A stretch of 64,000 nt of DNA from positions 41,634,846 to 41,698,845 of the forward strand of contig CM074193.1 of assembly GCA_037179385.1 (NCBI GenBank), given 5' to 3'. The DNA is from Holothuria scabra (lineage: Eukaryota > Echinodermata > Holothuroidea > Aspidochirotida > Holothuriidae). This document shows, piece after piece, positions 57,601 through 59,065 of the stretch (positions within the stretch are counted from its first letter, which is position 1; each line of letters begins with the position of its first letter). Below the pieces are notes generated by a model. It had not been told where the DNA came from, made no database searches, and saw only the letters and a list, made by a program, of their open reading frames with translations. The position numbers and the translations under genes were made by a program.

Positions 57601-58887
57601 TTTTCACATTGAAAATTCTAAAAATCTAAAAATTACAGACATGAAATTCCTGTTTCAGGGCTGGGTACATGCAGCTTTGAACACTTGCCAAGTGACATTT
57701 CCGGCCATCTGGAGGGTCCAAATTTTCTGGTACGCTTCGCGCCAACTGATGGTGGCGCTCCGCTTAGATAGTGTACACAAATTCAATCATTCATGATGAC
57801 CTTGCCCCCCCCCCCCTTGTAACAATTTCTGCGGATGCCCATGCCAGTGATGAAAACACTCGTCATGGTATAGTAAAGTAAAAATTTCAAATCTCCAGGT
57901 TTGAGGTACCAATCTCCATGTTTTGTTACAAAAATCTCAAGGTCTGCTATTTTGGAGGTTGGCATGTCTGATATACTTTTGTTCTAATCAAAATTTATCA
58001 TATATTGATCACTTTACAGGGTATGCTCACCTGGAAAATGGTTATGCCTTATCTTGTGTAATTTATAAACATTCCTTAAATGCAAATTTGTAATATGCAT
58101 TATGACACTCTGAAACTCTTGGCTTATTTAAACTTATCTGTGTTGTTAGGTTATTTTCAAAGATTTTAGCTAGGTGTACTAATACATCCATAATTGCTGG
58201 TGCTCTATCTACAAATATATTTGTATGCAGTTGGTCAAGCTGTAAGCTTGGTCAATGTCATTCTGCATTCCTTTCTTGTTAAAAATAAATAACACTTGTA
58301 GGGAAATAATTCACAATGTGTGTCTTCACAGTAAGTGTTTTGTTTTTGTTGTTGTTACCCCTTTCCATGTATGTGATATTTGAGCTGCTTTTACTGAGCT
58401 GTTGAGAGTCTCTATACCCTGTACCTATGCAACTGTTTATATCATAAAAAAAAAGTTTATGAAGTGCATGCATGTCTCTGATATAGACATGTCATGTAGA
58501 ATAAAACAAAAGTGTCACATAAAAAATAAAAACAAGATCAAATGCACAGCTATTTCTAGAGGCAGTGATATTCTCATTCGATTTAAAACAACTTTTGGTC
58601 TGTTTGCCTTTTTTCAGAAACAATCGCTTAGTTTGATGGAAAGTCAAGGAATGTCAGAAGGACGGAAGGTATTGCTTGCTCCATCTCCAGGACACATTTT
58701 GCCTCCTCCACCCCCTTTACCACCTTGTGGAAGTGGGCCAACTACACCATGTGTAGGTTCTCCAGCTTTATACCCATTGCCACCTCAACACCAAGCTGTG
58801 CTTCCTGACCAGCATATTTCACTGCATTCTTTAGGTTTGAGTGGGAAAATGTGGCATCAACCTTGGCAAATGGTGCGACCAAGTTAA
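622..58887 (+). CDS. PARP4: PARP4 (vault poly(ADP-ribose) polymerase) orthologue, 32 exons, 5' partial
   Basis: This is a spliced gene of 32 exons joined here by GT-AG introns, using only one of two duplicate vWA exons. Exon lengths sum to one completing base plus 5,325 bases, so the frame stays open to TAA at 58885-58887 and gives about 1,774 residues. Residue numbers in the exon entries count from the first complete codon in this window. Domain order seen: helical PARP regulatory region (about 105-260), ADP-ribosyltransferase (about 307-470; H340, Y380, E450), VIT (about 520-690), vWA (about 759-940; D783, S785, S787, T854, D879), conserved post-vWA region (to about 1131), acidic tail (1132-1290) and proline-rich tail (1444-1774). 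PARP4 proteins are known to combine PARP, VIT and vWA domains and to associate with the vault particle through MVP. The N-terminal BRCT domain and start codon must lie upstream. The mammalian-type MVP-binding C-terminus is not recognisable here. Confidence 0.93.
1579..1677 (+). CDS. PARP4: PARP4 exon 2
   Basis: This exon is 99 bp, phase 0 to 0, acceptor TTACACAG, donor GTAAAC. It encodes 33 residues (about 23-55), beginning HLENESRCVQLELHV. Its position matches the stretch of PARP4 between BRCT and the regulatory helices that resembles a degenerate WGR-like region; that comparison is from family knowledge and is tentative. Confidence 0.82.
1734..1847. mobile_element. Tiny MITE, 114 bp
   Basis: Inverted repeats TTACAAAGGATTGTGGGA (1734-) and CCACAATCCTTTTGTAA (1831-1847) flank about 80 bp with no coding capacity. 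No clear target duplication was seen. It is a simple hairpin-type non-autonomous element inside intron 2. Confidence 0.55.
2554..2700 (+). CDS. PARP4: PARP4 exon 3
   Basis: This exon is 147 bp, phase 0 to 0, acceptor TTCACAG, donor GTATGT. It encodes 49 residues (about 56-104), starting DKPLVAKCFSLSSSMQAVAV and ending SPKFQK. It leads into the PARP regulatory region. The opposite strand is open over the same stretch but has no splice or homology support. Confidence 0.85.
3753..4157. mobile_element. MITE with GTCACACTACAG termini
   Basis: The left terminus begins GTCACACTACAGGGAT at 3753. The right terminus reads, in reverse complement, GTCACACTACAGAGAT, ending at 4157. Both continue into further related bases around GGAT repeats. 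The 405-bp element is non-coding and sits in intron 3. A target duplication was not recognised. Confidence 0.6.
4484..4618 (+). CDS. PARP4: PARP4 exon 4, PARP regulatory helices
   Basis: This exon is 135 bp, phase 0 to 0, acceptor ATCCATAAG, donor GTGCTAAC. It encodes 45 residues (about 105-149) including the amphipathic stretch VPVKTLVDIVWKEAIG, which corresponds in position to the first helix of the PARP regulatory region in PARP4. Confidence 0.87.
5268..5455. repeat. Degenerate short tandem repeat in intron 4
   Basis: The words CCATAACCTAGATGCC and CATAACCCAGATGCCC recur at roughly 17-20 bp spacing, becoming looser upstream, where related ACCTAGATG words occur. No coding or splice signal is associated. 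Confidence 0.5.
5800..5979 (+). CDS. PARP4: PARP4 exon 5, regulatory helices
   Basis: This exon is 180 bp, phase 0 to 0, acceptor AATTGTTAG, donor GTAAGATT. It encodes 60 residues (about 150-209), helical and charged (TLAQIKQLLVEGGATKKQLE and onward), ending ELCT. It matches the helical segment preceding the PARP catalytic fold. Confidence 0.88.
6372..6605. repeat. Interspersed repeat, copy 1 of 2
   Basis: This roughly 230-bp stretch in intron 5 aligns in direct orientation with 55074-55294. Both share AACTGGGGTCTAT, TTGCTTACCTGTA, GGTTGTA and ACAGTCACTAAACACAAGC, and end near GATTCATCTATAG. It has no coding capacity and no clear termini, so the class is unknown. Confidence 0.6.
6652..6937 (+). 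repeat. Two extra tandem copies of the exon 6 acceptor and 5' half (143-bp units)
   Basis: Units start at 6652, 6795 and 6938, exactly 143 bp apart. Each holds about 108 bp of exon 6 and a 35-bp spacer copied from the upstream intron. Copy 1 keeps a usable CAG acceptor but has no donor; read through, it reaches a TAA within copy 2. Copy 2 has CAC in place of the acceptor CAG and a TGG-to-TTG change. Only copy 3 has a full exon with a donor. Confidence 0.85.
6938..7098 (+). CDS. PARP4: PARP4 exon 6
   Basis: This exon is 161 bp, acceptor TTTTGTCAG, donor GTGAGT, phase 0 in and 2 out. It encodes about 53 residues (210-263) including TNKYRSLRCNIQSVD, which matches the conserved KYRxLRCxI stretch of PARP4 before the catalytic domain. 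It is the only one of three tandem copies that continues to a donor site. Confidence 0.88.
7182..7313 (+). CDS. PARP4: PARP4 exon 7
   Basis: This exon is 132 bp, acceptor ACATGCAAG, donor GTAAGTT, phase 2 to 2. It encodes residues about 263-307, including TEMLNVSPEEVFKPAAFE, leading to the catalytic domain. The intron before it is only 83 bp, the shortest in the window. Confidence 0.82.
7663..7800 (+). CDS. PARP4: PARP4 exon 8, catalytic histidine
   Basis: This exon is 138 bp, acceptor TTCATTTACAG, donor GTAGAG, phase 2 to 2. It encodes residues about 307-353, containing SLVHATRPASLLGIMSR. The H at 340 is the NAD-binding histidine of the H-Y-E triad, and the following residues align with the PARP4 segment that precedes RGLLLP in mammals. 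This is the start of the ADP-ribosyltransferase fold. Confidence 0.93.
7855..7930. repeat. Poly-T followed by G-rich low-complexity tract
   Basis: About 20 T residues run directly into a G-rich stretch with several runs of three or more G, then GGTGGTGGGGG. It lies just after exon 8. The G runs could form a quadruplex on the + strand, which is inference only. Confidence 0.6.
8265..8363 (+). CDS. PARP4: PARP4 exon 9, catalytic tyrosine
   Basis: This exon is 99 bp, acceptor ATATTTCAG, donor GTGAGTGAG, phase 2 to 2. It encodes GLLPPKTVQEEVGIERRDYG and then FLGQGIYFGDDIR (residues about 353-386). Y380 within GIYF is the second residue of the H-Y-E triad. The match to PARP4 is close. Confidence 0.94.
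9094..9324 (+). mobile_element. tRNA-derived SINE, copy 1
   Basis: This roughly 230-bp unit has a tRNA-like head containing the A box TGGTCAAGTGG, a middle section AAAATGGAACCTACTGTCAT, a conserved GCAATGGAGTTGGGAAAAC, and a 3' part CTTGACTTGAACCAAGTGG. The B box is degenerate. The other copies lie at 27381, 36667, 48331 and 51001, all in the same orientation. It is in intron 9. Confidence 0.8.
9685..9868 (+). CDS. PARP4: PARP4 exon 10, catalytic core
   Basis: This exon is 184 bp, acceptor ATTTGTCAG, donor GTGAGG, phase 2 in and 0 out. It encodes residues about 386-447: SNMHFTEPNSCSRTRFVLVC followed by EVIVG, and PPAGYDSVLGV. The last motif corresponds to the PPGYDSV loop of PARP4 and related PARPs. 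It forms the middle strands of the ADP-ribosyltransferase fold. Confidence 0.94.
10851..11004 (+). CDS. PARP4: PARP4 exon 11, catalytic glutamate
   Basis: This exon is 154 bp, acceptor GACATTACAG, donor GTATAAGC, phase 0 in and 1 out. It encodes HNEYTIYDISHQRLSYLIEF then VQVNETP (residues 448 onward). E450 aligns with the third residue of the H-Y-E triad, so all three catalytic positions are kept. The strand RLSYLIEF ends the catalytic fold, and an acidic linker follows. Confidence 0.92.
11041..11079. repeat. (TTTA)n microsatellite
   Basis: Short run of TTTG/TTTA tetramers just after exon 11. No further function is visible. Confidence 0.85.
11273..11690 (+). repeat. Interspersed repeat with internal hairpin, copy 1 of 2
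   Basis: This aligns in direct orientation with 32251-32605, sharing CCACCTATCTCCAGAGTT, GAACAAACAAGCTCC-like and ACAACTTCCTTA segments. It holds a 12-bp perfect stem (11565-11576 with 11590-11601) around a loop ending CCACTC. The loop flank is conserved in copy 2 while the stem sequence differs but still pairs. No protein is encoded. Confidence 0.7.
11967..12097 (+). CDS. PARP4: PARP4 exon 12, start of VIT domain
   Basis: This exon is 131 bp, acceptor TCTGTTTTAG, donor GTGATC, phase 1 in and 0 out. It encodes residues about 499-542, including LQTSGGQPVLLERVSVKAKM and MDLVAQ. This matches the LxDVxIKGRIxDxVAQ start of the PARP4 VIT domain. Confidence 0.92.
12522..13081. mobile_element. piggyBac-like MITE, 560 bp, TTAA flanks
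   Basis: The termini are AGTGTACCT (12522) and AGGTACACT (ending 13081), each flanked by TTAA (12518-12521 and 13082-13085), the hallmark target of piggyBac elements. The inverted arms run about 135 bp each and include GTCCAACTTCCATCTTCATA and its complement. There is no transposase, so it would have depended on an autonomous relative. Confidence 0.82.
13237..13455 (+). CDS. PARP4: PARP4 exon 13, VIT domain core
   Basis: This exon is 219 bp, phase 0 to 0, acceptor TTCATCAG, donor GTATGT. It encodes 73 residues (543-615), including KPIEAKYVFPLDDAAAVCGF, GDKHIVGEVKEKEKAHKEYK and QGHGAYLMDEES. This is among the best-conserved segments of the gene and identifies PARP4 beyond doubt, since few other families join a VIT domain to a PARP domain. 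Confidence 0.97.
14329..14455. repeat. Nested-hairpin foldback, about 125 bp
   Basis: Nested inverted repeats: TGCATTAA with TTAATGCA outermost, TGGAGGATAATGCA with TGCATTATCCTCCA, GGGTTAATGC with GCATTAACCC, and GATGCA with TGCATC around a GC-rich tip. Nearly the whole unit can pair. It sits in intron 13 and codes for nothing. Confidence 0.75.
14994..15199 (+). CDS. PARP4: PARP4 exon 14, VIT domain end
   Basis: This exon is 206 bp, acceptor GACCTCTCTTAG, donor GTAAGTT, phase 0 in and 2 out. It encodes residues 616-684: DVFTVSVGNLPPSTEVIIKI and onward, ending TVTTGDDTKM across the junction. VSVGNLPP is a PARP4 VIT signature. The last 40-47 bp and the donor were copied into the array that follows. 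Confidence 0.95.
15200..16870 (+). repeat. Minisatellite made from the exon 14 end and donor site
   Basis: Twelve copies of an exon 14/intron 14 junction follow the real donor (15200). GTAAG donors start at 15554, 15707, 15825, 15935, 16046, 16164, 16275, 16393, 16504, 16622, 16733 and 16843. From the second copy on, spacing is 118, 110, 111, 118, 111, 118, 111, 118, 111, 110, so the array is largely a 229-bp dimer. Each copy keeps ACTGGAGATGATACAAAGA and GTAAGTTAACTGGACAAA or close variants. Confidence 0.92.
15296..15540 (-). mobile_element. 3' end of a LINE-type retroelement (minus strand)
   Basis: Read on the minus strand this segment is a T-rich 3' untranslated region ending in GAAACAAATATATGAAATG and repeated GAAAT words, the kind of short-repeat tail typical of CR1/Jockey-like non-LTR elements. 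It splits the first copies of the donor-site array, so it inserted after the array began to form. No coding part remains. Confidence 0.55.
17125..17206 (+). CDS. PARP4: PARP4 exon 15
   Basis: This exon is 82 bp, acceptor TTCTTTTACAG, donor GTAAGTC, phase 2 in and 0 out. It encodes residues 684-711, including FEMSLSMEMPFDI. The motif SLTMSIEMP is found at this point in mammalian PARP4. Confidence 0.92.
17811..17951 (+). CDS. PARP4: PARP4 exon 16
   Basis: This exon is 141 bp, phase 0 to 0, acceptor TACTTTCTAG, donor GTACTT. It encodes residues 712-758, beginning RTAAKACITLAEGEDCLKEG and containing PHMWVEQNPNDKDSQ, which matches the PRMWVEKHP motif just before the vWA domain. Confidence 0.93.
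18223..18918. mobile_element. MITE with ATCAGGGAGCT termini, about 700 bp
   Basis: The left terminus ATCAGGGAGCTGTTATTTG (18223) and the right terminus CAAATAATAGCTCCCTGAT (ending 18918) are near-perfect inverted repeats, and the pairing continues into GGAG/CTCC. The interior has no reading frame of note. It lies in intron 16. The target duplication is unclear, possibly TTA or TA. Confidence 0.68.
19176..19362 (+). CDS. PARP4: PARP4 exon 17a, alternative vWA MIDAS exon
   Basis: This exon is 187 bp, acceptor CTGCTCATCAG, donor GTAAGTTA, phase 0 in and 1 out. It encodes ACMLKFYAEFKVHCHKTPDV then TVVLDCSNSMKGESF. The DCSNS motif (D783, S785, S787) is the metal-binding MIDAS core. It has the same length and phase as exon 17b, so either can join exon 18, but both together would shift the frame. 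Its first 20 residues have drifted from the PARP4 pattern more than those of 17b. Confidence 0.85.
19585..19771 (+). CDS. PARP4: PARP4 exon 17b, vWA MIDAS exon
   Basis: This exon is 187 bp, acceptor TTTTCATTAG, donor GTAAGTGA, phase 0 in and 1 out. It encodes ACMLTFYPEFEVPRLRKPDV then TVVLDCSNSMKGESF. The start FYPEFEV resembles the FQPDLDV stretch of mammalian PARP4, so 17b is probably the ancestral form. From CCAGATGTCACTG through the helix after MIDAS it is almost identical at base level to 17a. Confidence 0.92.
20055..20782. mobile_element. Large foldback element built of short modules, 728 bp
   Basis: The termini ATGGCACGCCAAAAGGCTCA (20055) and TGAGCCTTTTGGCGTGCCAT (ending 20782) are perfect complements, and the arms pair for over 200 bp. 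They are flanked by TACATTGT (20047-20054) and AACATTGT (20783-20790), an 8-bp target duplication with one mismatch. The arms consist of about 20-bp modules carrying GTACATGAACGTGTAATTTT or variants. The centre has a second inverted pair of the GGTGAGCCTTTTGGCG type near 20461-20506. Confidence 0.85.
21710..21968 (+). CDS. PARP4: PARP4 exon 18, vWA domain
   Basis: This exon is 259 bp, acceptor TTGTGTTTCAG, donor GTATGA, phase 1 in and 2 out. It encodes residues 821-907, including EGNTDVWRPLHSHYLLEG and NVFIISDGHISNEMETLK. T854 (GNTD) and D879 (ISDGH) complete the MIDAS metal site. HTRIFTFGVR closes the segment. Confidence 0.95.
22836..22935 (+). CDS. PARP4: PARP4 exon 19, vWA end
   Basis: This exon is 100 bp, acceptor TTTTTCTAG, donor GTAAAAG, phase 2 in and 0 out. 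It encodes residues 907-940: TTCNKHMLKIMARSGAGSFE then FFDGKTKSAWQRK. It matches the NRHVLRIL-GAGxFEYF segment of PARP4. From here on every exon is phase 0 at both ends. Confidence 0.94.
23757..23927 (+). CDS. PARP4: PARP4 exon 20
   Basis: This exon is 171 bp, phase 0 to 0, acceptor TTCTTGCACAG, donor GTATGTC. It encodes residues 941-997, with VNSLAVKWHQFDTYAPKP and ALFSGTRLVVFGFVPYCTS. The VKWQQ and LLVYGFIPHCTQ motifs are the matching parts of mammalian PARP4. Confidence 0.94.
24718..24798 (+). CDS. PARP4: PARP4 exon 21
   Basis: This exon is 81 bp, phase 0 to 0, acceptor CCCTTTCAG, donor GTAAGGAC. It encodes 27 residues (998-1024), ATLTAVIDGQEVSTIVSTRD then LCITKGL. It matches the short strand-rich segment with MVSTTEL in mammals. 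Confidence 0.9.
24865..25445. mobile_element. Foldback/MITE-like element in intron 21
   Basis: The arm at about 24870-25030 and the reverse complement of about 25250-25440 share GGTGAAA, ATTCCATT/ATTGAAATC-like and TTCTC(A/G)AGATAT segments, plus AAAGTGA(A/G)(C/T)TTGAGG. The repeats are imperfect, so the insertion is old. A single arm of the same family occurs at 41770-41950. Confidence 0.55.
26435..26617 (+). CDS. PARP4: PARP4 exon 22
   Basis: This exon is 183 bp, phase 0 to 0, acceptor TTTCTTGACAG, donor GTAAGTG. It encodes residues 1025-1085: TLHRLTARALIRDWEDGMLD, a charged helix, and YSIVTSLTSFVAIEKREK. It matches the HKLAARALIRDYEDG and LITQFTSFVAVEKR motifs of PARP4. Confidence 0.95.
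27381..27612 (+). mobile_element. tRNA-derived SINE, copy 2 (best-preserved head)
   Basis: This copy has an A-box-like GGTCTAATGGTAGAGC and a perfect B box GGTTCAATTCC 30-odd bases later. The same body follows: AATGGAACCTACTGATGTTG, GCAATGGAGTAGGGAAAAC and CTTGACTTGAGCCGATTAG. The tRNA-like head shows the pol III origin. It is not a functional tRNA gene, since acceptor-stem pairing is absent. Confidence 0.85.
28400..29570 (-). mobile_element. Truncated, broken LINE reverse transcriptase fragment (minus strand)
   Basis: The minus strand encodes PQGSILGPLLF near 29565, then LCADDTSILF near 29460-29487 (the RT active-site box; usual form YADDT), and YPHLSYCNILWG with RLFLLQKK near 29030-29110, as in CR1/Jockey-type elements. 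There is at least one frameshift between the PQGS and ADDT boxes, and in-frame stops follow. It is cut off at the 5' side at about 29570, immediately before the acceptor of exon 23. Confidence 0.85.
29579..29716 (+). CDS. PARP4: PARP4 exon 23
   Basis: This exon is 138 bp, phase 0 to 0, acceptor TTAATTTACAG, donor GTTTGT. It encodes residues 1086-1131, with LLKTEDVDVLPYMDWQL, which matches the KEDVDFLPYMSWQ motif of PARP4. The reading frame is open upstream for about 300 bp into the antisense LINE, so the acceptor rather than the frame sets the exon start. The polypyrimidine tract is poor. Confidence 0.92.
29870..31175. repeat. Pair of diverged direct repeats in intron 23
   Basis: 29870-30080 and 30965-31175 align in the same orientation, sharing GCTCATTGAGTTGG-like, CAATTTTTTTC(C)AAACCT and TGAGTA(T/C)TTAA segments. 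The class is unknown. The spacer (30080-30965) shows nothing I can name. Confidence 0.5.
31281..31970. repeat. 100-bp satellite, about 7 copies
   Basis: AACTCCATGTGCCCCTTTAT or a close variant recurs at 31351, 31441 and then every 100 bp to 31941. Units share GGCAGCTAGCCAAGTGAAG and GATATC. Divergence between units is a few bases. The array lies in intron 23, 70 bp before exon 24. As the unit is not a multiple of 3, the minus-strand reading frames across it carry no meaning. Confidence 0.9.
32040..32099 (+). CDS. PARP4: PARP4 exon 24, acidic micro-segment
   Basis: This exon is 60 bp, phase 0 to 0, acceptor TTTTGTGTGCAG, donor GTAAGGAC. It encodes 20 residues (1132-1151), EDGDGVVEDATSSSDDDSDE, almost all acidic or serine, and of a kind often phosphorylated by casein kinase 2 (inference). 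It starts the low-complexity tail. Confidence 0.82.
32251..32605 (+). repeat. Interspersed repeat with internal hairpin, copy 2 of 2
   Basis: This is a copy of the 11273-11690 repeat. The hairpin here is CCCACTGAG (32505-32513) with CTCAGTGGG (32521-32529). The stem bases differ from copy 1 but pair equally well, while the flanks ATTTTGAGTTT and CCACTC are kept. Confidence 0.7.
33053..33247 (+). CDS. PARP4: PARP4 exon 25, acidic/serine-rich
   Basis: This exon is 195 bp, phase 0 to 0, acceptor AATCTTTGCAG, donor GTAAGTG. It encodes residues 1152-1216, DLPSEDEIMDCALDVMSHFD and then many E/D/S residues, including SESDEECHG. No known domain is seen. Confidence 0.87.
33776..33948 (-). mobile_element. 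GTAGCCAGG-family MITE, minus-oriented copy
   Basis: This is the reverse complement of the same family at 37619-37808. It shares GATAGAGAGAAAAA, TATTTTAGG and AAGGTTGGGTCA, with a long G run near 33820. The termini are worn. Confidence 0.65.
34400..34940. repeat. Tandem repeat array A carrying DR1 motif
   Basis: Units of roughly 115-130 bp hold the pattern GGTCAAAGGTCATCTGGGG followed by a second GGTCA-rich half and AACTTGGATAAATGTCATA. One perfect AGGTCA-A-AGGTCA lies at 34894-34906. Related arrays are at 42850-43480 and 52240-53560. Confidence 0.78.
35817..36035 (+). CDS. PARP4: PARP4 exon 26
   Basis: This exon is 219 bp, phase 0 to 0, acceptor TTCTGTTTAG, donor GTAAGATT. It encodes residues 1217-1289, starting EADTLEPVTALNTPYAERED and containing EDHLAAQRPGFGRARPAA. 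It is related to exon 27 in protein (LExxTxL, KGL, EDHLA, GFxR) and in the intron bases on both sides, so the two arose by duplication. The function of the motif is unknown. Confidence 0.88.
36667..36895 (+). mobile_element. tRNA-derived SINE, copy 3
   Basis: A box TTGTCAAGTGG, near-B box GAGTTAGAGTCC, then AAAATGGAACCTACTGCCAT and the shared 3' section GACTTGAACCAATTGG. Same family and orientation as the copy at 9094; in intron 26. Confidence 0.82.
37619..37808 (+). mobile_element. GTGGCGTAGCCAGG-family MITE with 8-bp target duplication
   Basis: It starts CAGTGGCGTAGCCAGGGG and ends GGCTACACCCCTG, flanked by AAACAGCT (37611-37618) and AAACATCT (37809-37816). The duplicated intron at 34100-34107 has the same neighbourhood with AAACAGCT once and no insert, which confirms the boundaries. 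The 8-bp duplication and CAG ends suggest hAT. The 190-bp element is non-coding. Confidence 0.85.
38112..38351 (+). CDS. PARP4: PARP4 exon 27
   Basis: This exon is 240 bp, phase 0 to 0, acceptor TTCACTTTTAG, donor GTAAGACT. It encodes residues 1290-1369: EECILEGTTDLDILFGDAGE, then NEDHLASYQTGFVRPQKRRP and a basic end. It is a diverged duplicate of exon 26. No known domain is seen. Confidence 0.88.
38400..39290. mobile_element. Foldback element of ACATGGGT words, inside a TCTCATGAGAAA cluster
   Basis: An inner element about 38476-39103 has termini TTACAAAAAAGATG and, reversed, TTACAAAAAAGGTGG. Its interior repeats ACATGGGT and ACCCATGT dozens of times in both orientations. On both sides short palindromic words of the TCTCATGAGAAA type repeat, as though a second foldback was split by the first. 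No protein is encoded. Confidence 0.7.
39350..41760 (+). mobile_element. Decayed LINE with endonuclease and RT remnants (+ strand)
   Basis: LIFGDFNLHM at about 39543 fits an APE-type endonuclease. A GVP followed by a damaged match to the QGSVLGPLLFLLY box lies at about 41050-41100. SQLQRIQNIVPRKLC at 41563 fits the region after the RT in CR1/Jockey-like elements. Stops and frameshifts run throughout, so it is dead. It is the largest single item in intron 27. Confidence 0.72.
41770..41950. repeat. Single arm of the intron 21 foldback family
   Basis: This shares TGCCCTCA, CTCACTTTGGAAC-like, AATTTCACCA and TTGCTTAAAC(C)TTCC segments with 25250-25440, in the same orientation. It is a partial copy. 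Confidence 0.5.
42850..43480. repeat. Tandem repeat array B carrying DR1 motifs
   Basis: About five units of the same family as 34400-34940, with period near 115-140 bp. Perfect AGGTCA-A-AGGTCA lies at 42869-42881 and 43011-43023. Units also share ACGATATTTCAAGAACGGTA-like and ACATGTGACTA segments. Confidence 0.78.
43481..47465. other. Remainder of intron 27
   Basis: No exon was found. 44200-44590 resembles, in inverted orientation, parts of 62580-62880 (shared GGACGCC/TAAGGACACC-like and long-T stretches), so it is probably transposon-derived. The rest, including open stretches near 45140-45650, shows no splice-supported coding signal. Confidence 0.45.
47466..47579 (-). mobile_element. GTAGCCAGG-family MITE, partial third copy
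   Basis: This has GGGGAGAGAGAAAAACCGC, TTTTAGGTGTTTCTTTGCAT and CAAGGTTGGGT as in 33776-33948, with a 12-G run. It lies 50 bp before exon 28. The termini are incomplete. Confidence 0.6.
47629..47850 (+). CDS. PARP4: PARP4 exon 28, basic segment
   Basis: This exon is 222 bp, phase 0 to 0, acceptor TACCATTTTAG, donor GTAAGTT. It encodes residues 1370-1443, starting EDYSSVSEDNLSSAKKLSPT and continuing with a K/R-rich stretch (VPQLRRMNRRAFG). It is not recognised beyond PARP4 context. Clusters of K and R could act in nuclear targeting or RNA contact, which is inference. Confidence 0.85.
48331..48400 (+). mobile_element. tRNA-derived SINE, copy 4 (3' fragment)
   Basis: Only the 3' section remains: CACTGTGGCAGGCTCAACTT, GAACCATTCGGTTGGAAACT and GGGCTGTAAAACTCC. 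Same orientation as the full copies. Confidence 0.7.
50546..50743. mobile_element. Small MITE with TGCAGGGAATAATT termini
   Basis: Perfect 14-bp inverted repeats TGCAGGGAATAATT (50546) and AATTATTCCCTGCA (ending 50743) bound a 198-bp element. The interior has another inverted word pair, TTGCTACACAA with TTGTGTAGCAA. The target duplication was not resolved. Confidence 0.72.
51001..51120 (+). mobile_element. tRNA-derived SINE, copy 5 (5' truncated)
   Basis: This has CTCAGCAATGGAGTAGGGAA, CCACAACTGGAAAAAAGGCT and CAATTGGTTGGAAAGTGG. The tRNA-like head is missing. Same orientation as the other copies. Confidence 0.75.
51605..51796 (+). CDS. PARP4: PARP4 exon 29, proline/serine-rich
   Basis: This exon is 192 bp, phase 0 to 0, acceptor GTTTAAATAG, donor GTAAGAAC. 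It encodes residues 1444-1507, with AEPSLPDLPPSAPGQPFTAP and a GGGQSPSSAGHYMAMA end. It begins the proline-rich tail. Mammalian PARP4 also has a proline/serine-rich region after the acidic part. Confidence 0.85.
52240..53560. repeat. Tandem repeat array C of the DR1-motif family
   Basis: Units resemble arrays A and B (GGTCATCTGGGGTCACCAGG, AAACTTGGATAAATGTCATA-like). GGTCAAAG cores are common, but second half-sites are mostly degenerate. The array is split by the element at 52523-52925. Confidence 0.75.
52523..52925. mobile_element. Word-repeat element inserted into array C
   Basis: The array unit breaks at CCCTTACAAAAAAGAGTGTC and resumes at TTGCCAGGGGTCAAACTG. The right end in reverse complement is CCCTCCAAAAAAATGATGTG, an imperfect inverted match. 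The interior repeats words such as GGTAAACCT and AAACC(C/T). The terminus TTACAAAAAAG is shared with the element at 38476. Confidence 0.65.
54199..54567 (+). CDS. PARP4: PARP4 exon 30, proline-rich
   Basis: This is the longest exon, 369 bp, phase 0 to 0, acceptor TTTTTTTCAG, donor GTAAGAAT. It encodes residues 1508-1630. It has a glycine/serine stretch (GGPSFGGGLFS), a seven-proline run (APPPPPPPSG), SPPHGEGSSAPLPPTRRRG and SPPPCPPALYGPP. Such sequences can bind SH3, WW or EVH1 domains or profilin, which is inference. Minus-strand open frames over it are shadows. Confidence 0.9.
55074..55294. repeat. Interspersed repeat, copy 2 of 2
   Basis: Partner of 6372-6605, in direct orientation; see that entry for the shared words. 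Confidence 0.6.
55600..55870. repeat. Low-complexity stretch with inverted CATTGGTCCCC words
   Basis: CATTGGTCCCCCATG and CATTGGTCCCC on the left face GGGGACCAATGAGG on the right (about 55842), around CTAACCCTAACC-like text and a 10-G run. It could be a decayed foldback element. No gene is seen. Confidence 0.4.
56059..56223 (+). CDS. PARP4: PARP4 exon 31
   Basis: This exon is 165 bp, phase 0 to 0, acceptor TATCTTCAG, donor GTAAGAAC. It encodes residues 1631-1685, IPLCADSTPFAASQPSFQDP followed by SRKGSLPDHSPLTDEICSAG and a basic end RGRRTKK. The SLPD motif also occurs in exon 29. No known domain is seen. Confidence 0.83.
57086..57834. mobile_element. Probable DNA transposon remnant
   Basis: CATCCGCAAGG at the left faces TGCGGATG at the right, each next to a run of G or C with GGGGCACTTGCCCC-like text. 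Inside, TTTCCGGCCATCTGGAGGG and GATGGTGGCGCTCCGCTTAG also appear at about 63140-63220, with a weaker match near 8610. It is probably related to the element at 61931, and highly decayed. Confidence 0.45.
58618..58887 (+). CDS. PARP4: PARP4 exon 32, probable last exon
   Basis: Acceptor GCCTTTTTTCAG; the frame runs from phase 0 to TAA at 58885-58887, giving residues 1686-1774. It begins KQSLSLMESQGMSEGRKVLL and contains PPPPPLPPCGSGPTTPC and SPALYPLPPQHQAVLP. SPALYPLPP and LGLSG weakly echo PPALYGPP and FGLSR of exon 30. A phase-0 GTGCGA at 58877 is a weak possible donor, so an extended isoform cannot be excluded. Confidence 0.8.
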   Translation, partial: KQSLSLMESQGMSEGRKVLLAPSPGHILPPPPPLPPCGSGPTTPCVGSPALYPLPPQHQAVLPDQHISLHSLGLSGKMWHQPWQMVRPS

Positions 58888-59045
58888 TTCACATATGGTG
58901 ATGGATCAAGCTGATGTGGATTATTAGGGCTGTCAGTTTGCCATTAGTGAAGTAAACATTCAACAGCATCTTTTTGCAATTACTCGGAGGTTGATCGCAT
59001 CTGATTGTGTATAACCAACCCGTGAAGTAATGTGTAGATATCGGT

Positions 59046-59051
59046 AATAAA
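59046..59051 (+). promoter_or_regulatory. Candidate polyadenylation signal
   Basis: AATAAA lies 159 bp after the stop at 58887 and is followed by a TATATATATGTGTGTG stretch, a plausible GU-rich downstream element. It would give a short 3' UTR. AATAAA is common in AT-rich DNA, so position is the main support. Confidence 0.5.
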
Positions 59052-59065
59052 CATACACTGTATAT